Below, in pieces: positions 22,340 through 35,800 of a DNA stretch of 64,000 bases. A model generated the notes under the pieces. That model did not search any database, was not told the DNA's origin, and saw only the letters and a program-made list of their open reading frames with translations. The position numbers were made by a program, and so were the translations under genes. Where the stretch lies: positions 8,682,422 through 8,746,421 of the forward strand of contig OZ022585.1 of assembly GCA_963669155.1 (NCBI GenBank), in the 5' to 3' direction. Source of the DNA: Arbacia lixula (Eukaryota; Echinodermata; Echinoidea; Arbacioida; Arbaciidae). Positions within the stretch are counted from its first letter, which is position 1, and each line of letters opens with the position of its first letter.

Positions 22340-24400
22340 GATCTACTTGGTGGGACACGTGACCACGACAGTTGAAATATGTACCTGTTTCTATGGTCCT
22401 CAACAATTTTTCCCTTAAATATTTGATATATAACTCAGAATAATCTCATACACGAACCTATTCTTTCCCAGAACTGTATGTCAATGGAATAACTTACCAC
22501 AATATAAGGTCTCAATCACAATAAAGACACCCTCAAAAAAAAAATCTTCAATTACTTCAGGTAACTATTTAGCCATCCGTCTGCACTCAGATATGCACCA
22601 TCTGTTAAAATTCCCTAAAGCGGACAGCACACCATTGACAGTTATTAAATGTTAATTTTCTACACCCACTTTCGTGCCCGATCATGACTTGTATTACATA
22701 ATATTATGAGGCAATATTTACTAAACATGATATTCAAAGCGGAATCAAATAACTTCTTTTGAATTTCTTATACTTCACTTTTTCGCGAGATGGTTGGACT
22801 TTATTGGTAGTGGAATTTCCCACTTCACTTGACAATTCTGAGCTCCGACGTTATCGATTAGTGTCCTTCATGCTGCATGAAAAAGAAATATGGAGGGCTC
22901 GTTTGATTTTTTCCCGGAGACGAATTCAGACTTAATAGTATAAAGGCCTCGATAACAAAGCAACTCTTTGATACCAGGAGATGAAAGCAGCAGCGATTGA
23001 ACTACAAATCACGCGCATCACTTAACAATGTGAATATTTAAAAGGTTTGATGATCTTGACCTGTCGGTTTAAAGAACCTGTATCGTCGCTCATCAAAATT
23101 TGGAATTGCATTCAGTTTTTCTCAGTTTAAATGGAAGATTCTTTGGATAATGCTATTGATGATTCAAGTATCGTTAGAAACATTTTTACTTCAGCTAAAC
23201 GATATACCTTTCACGGGAGTATTTATTTTCCTCACAGATCACTGAGATCAGGATATTCTTGTACATTTTTCAATAAAACGAATGAAAGGGGAAAGGACGT
23301 AGATAAGAAGAATATGGAGAAGAAAACGAAAAAGTAAGAAATAGAAGATGAAAAAAGAAAACGGAAGAAGAATGACGAGAAGATGAAGCAGGTAAAGAAA
23401 GAGAGCAAGACGAAGGCAAAAAATAAGGAAAAGGAGAAGAAAAGGTAGAAGACGAATTGTGAAGGCGCAATAATTGTGTTATACACAAGCGATTTACCCC
23501 GCTTTTAATTAGCCCATAAAACATCATCAGAAATAACGGACTTGCTATTTGTAAGTTGTTGTCGAAAGAAAGGCTACCTACATGATAGAACAGAAATGAT
23601 ATAAATATATGACTGATGCGTTATGATTCAAAGTATCGATTGTTCGGTTGATGAAATCCGTCAGAGAAATTTGCATAATGGAATGGAACTTTATATCTTC
23701 CTAATACTATAACATGATTTTTAAATTTCAATAACATCAATAATTGCACATGCTTCTACTGAAAGTTCTTAAATGAAGTCAGGAAAGTAGGTTCATCCCT
23801 TTTTGAGTTCAGGTCTTCATAATACGAGTAAATGTATTATTTGGTTAGTCGCTGACCGTCTTCGAATGTTTTTGGGTGTGGATGTGTGTGTATGTGTGTC
23901 AATTAGTTCAAGGAGGATCAACTTAAACTCCTTATGTTCGTTTCATGCACTTTGGCTTAAAAAAATACACCACAATCATACAACTTGGTTTTACATGTAT
24001 TTTGTCATGATAGTGCAATCAAGGGTTAACGTGTACGTTACATGTAAATCTTTACAGTGCAAATTTAAATGAGGAATAATTGGTGGAGTCAAATTCTAGC
24101 ACGCCTTATTTTCTTTCTAGATTAGTGCAGCGGACCAGCTATCGGCCAGGCGCCCGGCAGAGCCGTGCAGTTGCACATGCTGCTACCGTATACGTATCTT
24201 GGAACCCATGAATACCCCGTGGTTATTGTCATACTTTCATCCTTTAAATTCACGTTCAATCCAGTTCAGCTGTAGCTGATTTACACGACCATTCGTATTC
24301 AAAGCGACACAGGAAATGATATGCCTACGATTGCCACTGTGGTCTAAGCTCATCTAGGCTACCGTGCCATGGCATAATCATTCGCTAGGGCGTCACACTG
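22340..24400. other. Array spacer duplicated at 54746-56580
   Basis: Nearly identical to the D/E block. It contains a purine-rich stretch (23280-23460) and one small frame (see 23131-23337). About 325 bp at 24070-24395 are replaced by about 75 unrelated bp in the other block. No recognised gene. Confidence 0.6.
23131..23337 (+). CDS. Small Lys-rich ORF, duplicated, doubtful
   Basis: 68 codons starting MEDSLDNAIDDSS with a Lys/Glu-rich end. The copy at 55534-55731 stays open and differs by a 9-bp in-frame deletion and several substitutions. No family recognised. It lies in a purine-rich tract where long open frames arise by chance, so coding status is doubtful. Confidence 0.15.
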   Translation: MEDSLDNAIDDSSIVRNIFTSAKRYTFHGSIYFPHRSLRSGYSCTFFNKTNERGKDVDKKNMEKKTKK

Positions 24401-24677
24401 GATTCAATGATACCATTCTGTTTTTGCATCGGGTAATGTTTCAGTCCCATTCTCCTGTTTATGCGAGAGCATTACGACAAAGGTGTGGAAATTAAAATCG
24501 TGTTTTTGTTTTTCAAATTAAAACTTTATTCCTGTTTTCTAATAACATAAGCATTACGACTAGATGTACCCATGATGGATACAGAATATATTTGATGAAC
24601 AAGACACAATAGAAATCAAAAGAGAACAATAGATAATAAAAGATAATAAATAAATAATTATTTCAAATAAGTTTGAG

Positions 24678-26382
24678 ATGTCTCCCTCTATCGAGAGATG
24701 AAATGAAAATGTTTTGCTGCAGTTTTACTGTTTCTTCTATTTCATACTAATATCCTAATTTCTTTAAGCAATCTTGAATCTCAAAGTATTATAACCACTC
24801 GTGACTTCTGTTAAATGTTTCGAATCGTTACGGGTAGGACCGTGACACGTTTGTCATGCAGCGCAAATGTCTTATGAATACAGAAAATAAAATAAGTGTG
24901 AACGAAATTAAAATCATATAATATCATGATTCTGTCACGAATGTTTTTGTCGTTTCATTTCATATTTTACATTTTATCTCATCGGGTTAGCCTTTCCAGT
25001 ATTGCGACCTCCGTTCAAAAGAGCCCTGTTGTAAAAAAAAAAAAAAAATACAAATACATCATAAATGAAAACAAACACGACAAAATATCTTTCATACGCA
25101 CAATCCAAATGAAATGAGTTGACGGAATCCTTCCAGGTGTTAGATCATACGACATGATTTAGATTCATCTCAATCACTTCGGTAATTGATTTTGTTGACA
25201 TAATAATGACAACAAATCCTTGCAAATCCAAAACATATCAAAATCAATAAGCAATTGTGATTGTGTGACAATGCCAATGAAATCTTTCCACATCAATATA
25301 AAGCCAATATCTGAATGGAATCATCACTTAAGATGCATATTTAGTGTACTTTGAGGAGAACTGCAGTGATTGGTTGAATTACATGTTGACGTCATACAGA
25401 GTTTGTTGGGGTGACCCCGAGTGTATTAGCACGTTGGGTAATACATGCAAGGCACGGGTTTTCCACTCCTGGTGACTGTGATGAATTTTACAGCATCTAG
25501 CTTCTGTTTTACTTTCCTAATTCTGTTGCGATTCTTTGAGCTTCTCTTCCTGCTATATCTACATATGCAGCGTGAGTTTTATAGCCTACCTGAATAACCT
25601 CAACGATAAAAATGGTCTCTTGAAAGTTTGGATGTTCCGTTAGAAGGTTGGCCGCGAAATATCATCTCAGTTCATGCAAGAATAGTTTTACTTGTATTTC
25701 ATTGTGTGCTCTCTGATGCTTAATTCAATTAATTTCAATTTGAAATATTTACATCTTCCTTCGAAACCAAATTTTCCGTACAAATACAGGAACTTATATG
25801 TATTTAATCACGTAATGGGAAATTTCAATCAAATTTACAATTATTTCCATTAAAGGGAATCAGACCCGGCGCTCAAGAGGGCGTTATTCCATGTAAGCGC
25901 ATGAGCGGACAGTACGTGTTGTCCAATGACGGCAATGTTATTCGATAATTTCACCGGTTACGCAAATGCCATGTTCCGAATGCCCGAAGAATGTCGATTC
26001 TCAATCTAGGTATGCCGAAATACAGTTCGGCTCATGATTCGGCGGCTGTTCCCTGCTGGCTCCGCCCACTTGCATACGGTACTTCCAGCTAGCACTCACG
26101 TACGTAGACTAGTACTAGTAGTAGTACTCGTATGTGCTTGCATGCGTATGTAGCTAGCTGGCTGTGCATTGTGCATGCACGATAATACGTGAAAGGGCAA
26201 GCAACGCATATCCGCAATCTACCAGTTTGATTGACAGCGTTACTCGTCAAACTTTGGAACTAAGATGGCGATGATTGTGACGTCATCCAACAGCGCCCTC
26301 TTGAGCTCCGGGTCGAAATTCCTTTAATAACAATAGTATCAATCTATTTCGTTTGAGATTATATATTAATGAAAAATCCGCA
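24678..26382. other. 1.7-kb segment absent from the D/E block
   Basis: The D/E block jumps from the equivalent of 24677 to that of 26382 (near 56850). Apart from the TTAA-flanked element at 25854-26323 and an A16 run near 25035, I see nothing in it. Confidence 0.6.
25854..26323. mobile_element. TTAA-flanked TIR element, 470 bp
   Basis: Flanked by TTAA at 25850-25853 and 26324-26327. The ends are inverted repeats about 30 bp long; both include CTCAAGAGGGCG read inward and begin AGG. Non-coding. Confidence 0.7.
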
Positions 26383-27113
26383 GAAGGTTGAGTTATATGT
26401 GCCTTTAACATAGGCAATGAAAACAACAAATTAATACCAAAAAGACATAACAGCCCCCCAAAAGAGACAAAAATAATAAAATTAGAAAAAGAATCATAAT
26501 GAAAAAAAGAAGCTATATTTGTTTCTCTTTTTAAATTCGTATTGGACTTTGAGAAAAAGAAAGATTGAAGTCAGTCGAGGTTATTAGCTTAAGAATATTT
26601 TCTTTCAACAATTTAGGTATGAAACTATAATGGTGAAATAGTAAAATGTCGGGGCAGTTCATTTTAATTTTGTGGTATGTGTATGGTATGTTATGGTGGA
26701 ATGTAATCGTCTTATGTTTTTAGACGTGAAATCGTTTTGATACTGTCGTGCTAATATGGATTTAACCATTTTGGTTCAATATGTTGAAAAAGATGGGGGT
26801 GCGATGTTATCCATACCATTGTAAATAAAGGAATATGGTTGTACAATGTTTGTATCTGTGATTTTTATAAATCTAAATGAATAAAAAGGGCATTTGTGTC
26901 GGAACGCAGGGGCGCCACACTTATCTCATTACTCCTTTTTGTATTACAGAAAGTTTGCTAAGATTATTCTGGCTTGTCTTACCTCAAAATTATTCATATT
27001 GCAATAAGTGAAATAATGGAAGTACAAGAAAACAATGTAGCATGTGGGGTACCATTGTAAGTAGCAATAAACTTAGTCTGTATATGATGCAAGCTGTTTT
27101 AGATGATTTCAAT

Positions 27114-28331
27114 GGGTAAGGCCATTTCCTGACCTACTTTTATCTGACCTAGTCTTTCTGACCCAGTTTTTTTGCCATTCACTCAGTACGGCCTCTGTTA
27201 TTGGCTACTGTGCTAATGAATATTCAAGACTATGGTATGGCTTGTCGAACATTCGCGCCGGCGCGGCCAAAGAGGCGGCCAGGAGGCGCAATTTTATCGA
27301 ACATTCGCGCCGGCGCGCCCAAAGAGGCGGCCAGGAGGCGCAATTTTTTCGAACATTCGCGCCGGCGCGCCCAAAGAGGCGGCCAGGAGGCGCAATTTTT
27401 TTTTACACGCTAGCTCATAGACGCCAGAGCTTTTCACAGCTGAGAGAGAAATCCTTGCTCTCTGCAATCGGCCACAGCCTGCGAGAGCACGCTCATGCCG
27501 ATATCAGCTGTTCCTTTGTACCATTGCATGTATGTGGGTAATGAGTTGATATAAGGACACTAGAAAACCTATTACTGTGCACAAATGCCATGTTGTGATA
27601 AAAAGTTAAGTAAATAGATATGTGTTTGTGTGATAATTATTTCATGTTTGCTAGGTTTTATTAGACTATTTATTATTTTTTTATCTGTCCCTCCCGACAT
27701 GATGCTCTAAATCCCCTAGAACAAAATGGAATCTCCCGTCTCTTTTTCCCCAAATCTCGCTAGAGAAAAAAATATTGGAGTCATCGACTGTTTGATAGGG
27801 GTGCATAATAAATTTCTACCAAAAATATTCCTTATTCAATCATTCAATAACATTTTGATGAGATGATGTATTCTTCAATAATACAACAAGGATAAAGAAA
27901 CTCACTTGAGTCTTATTGTCCAACAAAAATCCAGTGTTTTTTACATTATATTTTCTTTCTGAGAGCACCGTCCCCTTTTTCTGTAGTGGAGCAGTCCCGC
28001 GCCGGCAATTCCCGCGTGGACTAAGCTACTTAGAGTGATAAACACGTTGCTGTTCAGCAAATCACGAACGACTACTATATAGTAACATGTTAGCGAGAGT
28101 GTCGTCATCTCATTGCCGCGCGCCTCCAGCTCACCAGCTCCTGGCGATGGCCGCCTCTTTGGCCGGCGCGACGTTCGACAAGCCATACCATAGTCTTGAA
28201 TATTCATTAGTACAGTAGCCAATAACAGAGGCCGTCTCATGAAAACTGCCTCGTGTACAAAATGAATGGCAAAAAAACTGGGTCAGAAAGACTAGGTCAG
28301 ATTAAAAGTAGGTCAGGAAATGGTCTAACCC
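27114..28331. mobile_element. Mutator-like TIR element, 1218 bp, 9-bp target duplication
   Basis: Flanked by GATTTCAAT at 27105-27113 and 28332-28340. The ends begin GGGTAAGGCC and GGGTTAGACC, followed by CATTTCCTGACCTAC, and the inverted arms extend past 130 bp. The E block has the empty site at 57454-57461 (GATTCAAT, one T fewer). A 9-bp duplication with long terminal repeats fits Mutator-like elements; no transposase is encoded. Confidence 0.75.
27246..27400 (+). repeat. Three GC-rich 53-bp tandem units inside the Mutator-like element
   Basis: Each unit contains GAACATTCGCGCCGGCGCG and GGAGGCGCAATTTT. The opposite arm (28140-28175) has only one inverted copy, so the triplication happened in the left arm. 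Arg/Ala-rich frames over it are repeat products. Confidence 0.85.
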
Positions 28332-28574
28332 GATTTCAATTGTTTATATAGCATTTTCGTCACGCGTCTTGAAAGCAAGCTCCCTTCCAGCCAGCGTCAG
28401 CGTCAATCGTGAGTAGATCGGTTTTTGCTCTGCTCCCGATCGAAATTCGAGGCTGTTAAGTACGCTGCCCAAAAGCGGAGAACTTATGCGTTCAGCCAAG
28501 ATTTCAAGCTTTACTTGTTTACCTTGTGTTAGTGCATTGCAGTCAACACTTATAGCTTTTCAGATAATGAAATG

Positions 28575-28785
28575 ATTTAGAATGGATTAACGATAATTAA
28601 ATAATTCATGTCGAACATGATTACATCCAGAGATACGACGGAACCAAGCAAATCCTCAACCAGACATTCACCTCCAAGGCTAGACTGGCAGCCAATCCAG
28701 GTTGATGAACTTTTGGTGGTGGCGTCCTCTCCAGGCCATAGCTGCGAATATAGGGGGGGGGGGGGGGGGGGGGCGCCACGAATGA
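28575..28785. repeat. Receptor-array downstream module, copy 2
   Basis: Same module as 13185-13400, 0.9 kb 3' of copy C exon 3. It ends in a run of about 20 G (28755-28774); its duplicate at 57877-57893 has about 17. Confidence 0.6.
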
Positions 28786-29684
28786 TAGGCGAATACCAAT
28801 TATGCAACGTAATGCAAATATTGGTTTAATACGCGCATGTACGTAAATAATTACACTAGTTAGTGATAGTTCTTGAATCAACCTTATTCATGCCATAGTT
28901 GCTTTAATCCTGGACTACCAATGTATCGATGTGACAGATGGAAATGTCTGAAAAGAGAAATGTAAGAACACGAATAAATTTCCGTTTAGTGCACCAGTTA
29001 TGGAAAGGCCAATAAAAAGGACAACTTTACTATTGGTGCTTGCTATGCCACGAAATTTCCAAGTAGACCTGCCTAAGTTATAATTTGAATGTTCTTTTTA
29101 ACCATTCAACGCAATTTCAGTTAACATGAAATTTGATAAGCCGTTTCCGTATTGGATGCACACATTTGCTCTCTAACTGCACAGTGCGTTCTGACATCCA
29201 CCGGTATCTCGTGATTCAGTTTCGATTGGTGGAATGCACCCTAAATCTATAAGTTGTTGCTACTCGGACAAACCTCGGACAACCAGGTGGAAGCGTTTGC
29301 CGCTTGCCGACTGCAAATTGTGTTTTAACATGGTTCACACACATAAATAGTATTTCCTCGCAATTTAATTCAAACCTAGATATGCATTCAGTAACTTCAT
29401 ATGCATGATGAATAAGCGTTTATGTTTGAGTTGACATGCATTTACGTGTGCATAAAGTTTGGTTATGACTAAATACATGTGAATATGTGGATGTGCGTTT
29501 TGTGCTTCTATCGCTTGAATGAGTGATTTTCATGTGGACGCTCGGGAAATAGGTCCACACTCTAATTCTTATAGCCAAAGAGTTTGTGTGTTCGCGCGTG
29601 TGGGGGGGGGGGGGGGGATGGGCGGGGGTGGGCGAGCCCTCCCCTCACCTTTACTGAAGTCAACATCGAGCATAGTGTTGGTGA

Positions 29685-29841
29685 TCACACATTCTGCGAG
29701 ATCGTCGACACTGACTTCGACATCCCATTGACAGTGGTCTGGAGACTAGCCTGGCTTTTATCGTGGTCAAAGATAGGCGCGTTTCTGTTTCTCCCTTCAC
29801 CGGTCAGCATCGCCAGGACTGCAGCACGAAACCTTGGGAAC
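29685..29841 (-). CDS. Copy C exon 3 (helix 8 and C-tail)
   Basis: 157 nt after the acceptor TTTTGGTCAG. It completes the split Arg codon and encodes FPRFRAAVLAMLTG, then NAPIFDHDKSQASLQTT and an end SKSVSTISQNV. The FxxF-type amphipathic helix right after NPFIYAAR is where helix 8 lies in class A receptors, and the Ser/Thr cluster is a typical kinase target. Copy E has the same 157 nt without a difference. Too short to appear as a stand-alone ATG frame. Confidence 0.82.
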
Positions 29842-32800
29842 CTGACCAAAAACCAAAGTTACAACGCTCACCTATTAACAAATTACATGTACACACATTT
29901 GAGGAATTCTTGCACAATATACACACATCTAATACAGCAACATTTTATCTGTCACATAAAGGGTTAATAACTCTCTTTAATCCTAAGTACTAGATGTTAG
30001 CGAAGTCCTACCTCAAATGAAGCTGAAATCACTCCTGTCAATCTAGTAGGAACATTCCTCAATTTCATTATTAATGCATGATGCTTCTGGCAGACTAGCT
30101 TTTACAAGCTAGTCTTTTACCTGAGAACTATTTTCACAATTTTTCATGTCCCAAAAGAAATCTCATGAAATATTCTGAGGTTTATAACAAAGATAATAAT
30201 TGATGAAACGTAACAAAACCTGCCTCTGAAAAGTGACATGTCTAAACTTCTCCTTTAAAATATTTTTTTTTTGTAATTATAGCCTAGATTATCAAACAAT
30301 GGACGGTTTTAGCATGATACATGTAGTTCTAAAATCGTTGTAACTAGCGATTGTGTTTCGTCTCCGGTGGTTATAACAGCACCTGCATACTCCATGTCAC
30401 AGTCACAGTGTGTATGTCTTTCTGTGTATGAGTTAAACATTCTTTCACAATGTGTTGCATTCTTTTACAAGCTAGTCTTTTAACGATTTCCCGATGTTCA
30501 GTCACGCATGCAAAGATCTAAATGCAAATCGTAAGAAAAATGCTGGAAAGATACAAATCTAACATCTTCTCTATTAGACCATTTCGTAATTACACCATGG
30601 TCGGACAATGCACTGAAAACAATACCACTAGACTGCTCACTGGGATTGTTTTTCATGAAGTTGTGTTGGATGATGGAAAGACATTTTACAGTGTGCCCGG
30701 AACAATAAAAGCAGATGCACCTGGTAGAATGTTCTTTCACTACCTTCTCAGAGCTGAATAGCTGTTGCTATATTTGCATGATAATAGATTGAAATGTGGG
30801 CGACTATCTAATGAATTCTCATTTTACTCTGTGAGTTTGGAAATTGACCTAAGGTCATTTACTAAAAGCAATAATCGGCTCATGCGCAAATTGCAATTAC
30901 GAAATGGCTTATTGATCGTGCCTGCCTACACCAATTCCATCGCATCTACTATTTATCCTCGTGTCCTAGAAAATTATGTGTCTGACCACTTTCCCAAATT
31001 TGTGGGGTTTTTTAAAAATGCACAATTGGAGAAAAAGGTTTCCAAAAGAAAGTACCTTAAAGAATTACATGAATACGTATATCGCAAAAATCCGATGAGA
31101 TCTTGTACGCAAGAAACGTATTAATATGTCTTGCCTTTTCATTTACAAATGGATGGGAAAAGCATGAATCTGTATTACCACAAAAATCCTTAAATCCATC
31201 GGGAAATATCACAAATTGTATTCGAAATTAGCTCCTCAAATTTTAATATACAACAAAATTATGAAGGAAATAATTAAAGATTAAAAATTGCTTTGCCCTG
31301 AGTTATTAACAATGCTTCACCTATACAAACATTGATTGAAGACCATCAAGAGTAAATAAATCGATTAAGTGCCTCAACAAAAATATCTGATGTTCTGAAA
31401 TGGAGATTTATACGAAATTTAGATGGTGTAAGCGTGATGATACTAACATTAATTTTGAATTTAGTTAATTATTTGTAAGTGTAGGACTTAACCTAGCAGT
31501 AGATATGCCAGTAATAAATACAGATTGTCCATCGTATTTGGGGTCTAAGCAGAATATGGATACAGCTACGTATTGATGTTCGGGAAAGCACCTACGAAAA
31601 CAATTTACAATGCAAATGTTATGCCACAAAGATGGCAATGAGCGCAATTACTTTCATTTCATGGAGGACTTATTCGAGACCTTTCTTCCACAAGTTAGAA
31701 GTTCTGGATGTTTACCATGAAGATTGTATAAGATGTTCATGTTTACGTTAGCATGCTGTAGAGTACTTGTTAATGTATGGATGATAAGAGCTTACATTTA
31801 TGTCAAAGATATAAAATTTACCTCATATGTAGGCCTACCTGTGTTTATATATTCATCATTATTATTAGAAGTACTTAAAAGATATTTTTGTTATTGTCGT
31901 ACCAAAGAATTTAAAAAATCATGCTCAACTAGCACTTGTGCCATTTTCGGATTATCGTTAACTTGAATATTAACCTTGCTTTTCTTTTATAAAATTGGTA
32001 AAACTGCTATATAACTTGTAACATTCTGTGTTTTTATTTCATGTGTAAGAGCCTAGCCAGTTTTTGTACAATTCGTTATACTTCTTTTCTTGTTAATTCA
32101 GTCATGTATATGTCTTTATGTCATTGTTGTTCTTAATAAATAACATTCGAATTCAAATTTAAAGACATAATCCATGGTTAAGATTTCATACTTCAAACGA
32201 GACAAAATTTAAGCAATTTTAAATCATTCTGTATTGTTATTGTCAGTCCAACCAAGGTATGTACATAGTGCAGCGGGACTCACCTTGCGGCGTAGATGAA
32301 CGGGTTGGCGCAGAAGTTGATGAAAGTCAATATTGTTAGGAAAGCATACAGCGGAGTTCCAATAAACAATAACAACTCTCTCCCGCTCAACGCAAGCACC
32401 ACCAAGGCAATGTGGTTGGGAGCGGTGCTGACGAGGCAGACGAACACGACGATGAACATGAGCTTGACCACACTGTTACGTGCAGTGATGTAGCTTGACA
32501 TCGCCGGTGAACTGTCCCCAGCCCCGCCGGTGGATCGGACGTGTCGCATCACGATGGACTGGTGATGAAGCACCCGCGCAGTAATGGTCTGCGTCGTTAT
32601 CATAATTACACTCGGTATAATGATGCGAAGACTGAGCAGGTACAACGAGTAAATTTTAAACGCCGTGTACGAAAACGTGGCTGTGCACCTGGCATCTCTC
32701 ACACGATTACCGAGATTCACGGCGACACTTGCGACGGCGAACACCCATACGGCGACCAGATAGATGTAGACGCGACGCTTCGTGACAAGCCGCTCTAGGT

Positions 32801-35800
32801 GAAGCGGCAATACGACAGCGATGAAGCGTTGGATGGTGATGCCAACCAGGGTGTAAATGGAGGCACTGAGTGCAATGTAGAAAGATTTACTTGGAACCAC
32901 CCACTTGCAGTAAAACGCACCCAAGAATGTGTCCGGCATCTGAAAACACAATTAGCATGGTCACAAAGTGAACAGGTCGTTTTGTACAAATACTCGTTTT
33001 GTGGAAAGTTTGATCACATGGGGGTATTGTCGGAACAACTTTATACTGCCGACAGTAGAAGTGAAGCAAAATATGAGTTGTGACGGTCGGACAACTTGTA
33101 TAGCCTACTTGCGCTGATATTTCAGCTGTGTAACCAAGAATTCGAATATGCGGACCAAAAATTCAATTTAAGGACAAATATGCATGGTTTCTTTGATAGT
33201 TCAGTCGGTATTTTGCCTAAAAATTGGAATGAACCAACAAAATCAATCACCAACCATTTGTCTGTGGAGACAAAAATATTCACTATTCATTTTTTTTTTC
33301 CTTTCCAGAAGACACGAGTTCAACGTACTCCAAAGGGACTATCATTTTTTTTTCTGTTTTAGGGACACATATGAAGTGTTTTGAGTCCCATGATGCTATG
33401 TCAAACAAAATCATACATGCCATAAACCTAGGAAACAATTGTAGGACAAAATTCGCCCCCCCCCCGATATTTGTCGATCGTATGAAGTAGCGCCGATGAA
33501 ATGTCACAAAACCCATTTCTAAAAATATTGACATCCCTTGACTTTATGTTATGTCAATTTCAGTTCGACTCGAATCTTAACCTATTTTGAATTATTTTAC
33601 AAAAATCTCAAGTGTTTTCAAACATTGGAAAGTACCCCCACACCATGTAGTTTTAAAAAATAATTGAAACAATTAAAACTTGAATCAAGGTGAGATTGAC
33701 ATGATATAAAGTCAAGGAATGTCATTTTTTTTAAAGCAGGTGCCATGACAGTTTATCACGCACTTCCTTACAATGTATAAATTTCAGCTTGATTTGAGTT
33801 GAAACGTATTTTTTTAATTTTTTTTTTTCAAAAATGTCAATTTTTTAACAAGTAGTACCATATTTCTGACAGACCTATGTATCTTATTGTATTTTCGAGT
33901 CAGATGGGATTAAAGAATTCGATACAATGCAGTACAACCAAGGATGTTTAAGTTACGTGGAGTACCATCAGCCGTTTAAGTTATGTAGATTCGTTGTACT
34001 CTTCTTCTAGTCACAAAAGAATACTTTACAAAGAGTTTATCTTTGATCGCATGTTCGAATCCGCCGATTATCTGAATAATTTTTGCCTGAATTTGACGTA
34101 TCAACAAAATAGGGTGTGCAGAAGAATTTGGGCAAATATACTCACCCCATATGCTTGCGCAGTTGTGACATGTAATATCTACAATGCATCTATAAATATT
34201 TGATTGAAGAATATGGTTACAATAATGTAAGAAGTCTCTAAACGTGATTTCAAGTTGCAGGACTAAAGTCTCGATTTTCACAATGTTCCGCATGATATTC
34301 CATTAAAAAGTTGCTGGAAACGTTACTCTAAAATATTTTCCTTTCAGAAAAGTAGCATGACATATGTGCCAGGCCGCGCCAAAACTTGTATTTTCATCTA
34401 GAAAAGTATTAAATTTCGTGTTCGCTTGTCCTCATTAACTACATAACAAGCACTTAGTGACAAAATTAGGAGTTCAGCAGCGAAAGCTAAAATGTATACA
34501 TGTATAGGAGTATGCATGACCTATTGTAAAATCCAGGTGGACATGACGCAATAGCGTGGCGTATGCATGGTATTGTTAAGAGCAGCTGGCAGTCATGAAT
34601 GTTAATTGGCGGATTCAAACTTTGTTCAAAATTATTGATATCCATTTCTTTAAACATCCTTGGGACCACTTCGTCCATATGAAATCACACATGTTAGGAG
34701 GTGCTCAAAAAGTTTTTTTTTAAATTCTGATTTTGCACAAAGAAGTACTTAGGGTTAGAGTTGCATATCTGATCTTTGTGAATCCCTATTTCAATGTGAA
34801 TTACTCATTTAAGTTTAACTTCACAAGTGCCCATTTCATCTTTTTTCTTCACAATAGTAATTAAAGATTAAAGTAGCGGGTAGGGTCTTATCGTTACATT
34901 CTGTTTTCAAATTGTAAATATCTTACTACCTTTTTGAGATACTCCCTAAAACTAGAGCAATTCGACTGCCGCGCAGTCGATAAATATGCCTCCGGCTCTT
35001 TGCTAGCTCTATTCAGATTTATCCTCAGAGAACCTGTTTGGTGGGCAATGAACCATTTAATTCCTATGTGAAATGAAAATATATTCCATGTTTTTCCATG
35101 TTTGGCCAAGTTTGGTAATGTTCATTGACCTTTGACTTCCAATCTAATCAGTCCGTCTAAAGCCATCCTTGTATTAAGTTTGTTTAAAATTAGCCAATTT
35201 TGGGGAAAAGTTCATTGACCTTTGACCTTACAGAAATTTTACCCACACTTTCACCAGTCTACCTCCATGAATTGATACATCTCTGCACCATGTTTGGTTC
35301 AAATTGAACCATTTGTTTTGCATTCAATGTGAAAAATGTTAAATTTGGCACAATATTTACCCAATTTTGGCAAAGTTCATTGACATTTGACCTCTGACCT
35401 TTTAGAATTTTCACCAAAAATATCATTAGTCTACCCCCAAGTAGTGATCCATCTTTGCACCATGTTTGGTTGGTTTGTACAATTGGATCTTGATTTATTT
35501 TGAAAAATATTACTTTAGAGGCAATTTTTAGCTAATTTTTGGCAAAGTCCATTGACCTTTGACCTTTCAGGAATTTTACCCAAACTTCCATCAATCTACC
35601 TCCATGAAGTGTTACATTTCTGTACCATATTTGATTAGAATTGCACCATTGGATTTGGGTTTATTGTGAAAAATATCAATATGGGGCCAATTTTTAGCAA
35701 ATTGTTGCAAAGTTAATTGATCTTTGACCTCTGGCCTTCCAGGAATTTCACAAAAAATGTCACCAGTCTATTCCCAAGAAGTGATCCTAGTACCACGTTT

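Larger units (their letters stand above)
17000..34450. repeat. Two-gene segmental duplication, left block (copies B and C)
   Basis: Colinear with 51600-64000. Differences relative to the right block: extra DNA at 20147-22339, 24678-26382, 26505-26630 and the Mutator-like element at 27114-28340; it lacks the insert at 58271-58710. The right edge of the window cuts the alignment, so the block may be longer. Confidence 0.9.

Noticed and set aside
23232-23527. Phe/Ser-rich minus-strand frames
   Set aside because: Reverse of a purine-rich tract; frames open by composition.
27201-27541. Arg/Ala/Gly-rich repeated protein frames
   Set aside because: Three frames of the same 53-bp tandem repeat within the Mutator-like element; repeat translation, not a gene.
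28577-28881. Pro- and Gly-rich frames across the G run
   Set aside because: Open only because of the homopolymer; the duplicate at 57698-58005 changes run length without effect on any plausible protein.
29519-29993. Plus-strand frames of 70-127 codons over exon 3 of copy C
   Set aside because: Antisense shadows of exon 3 and its flank; the minus-strand exon explains the openness and conservation.
30765-31124. 119-codon plus-strand frame in copy C intron 2
   Set aside because: Begins inside a TIR element, is broken in the near-identical E block and has no recognisable motif.
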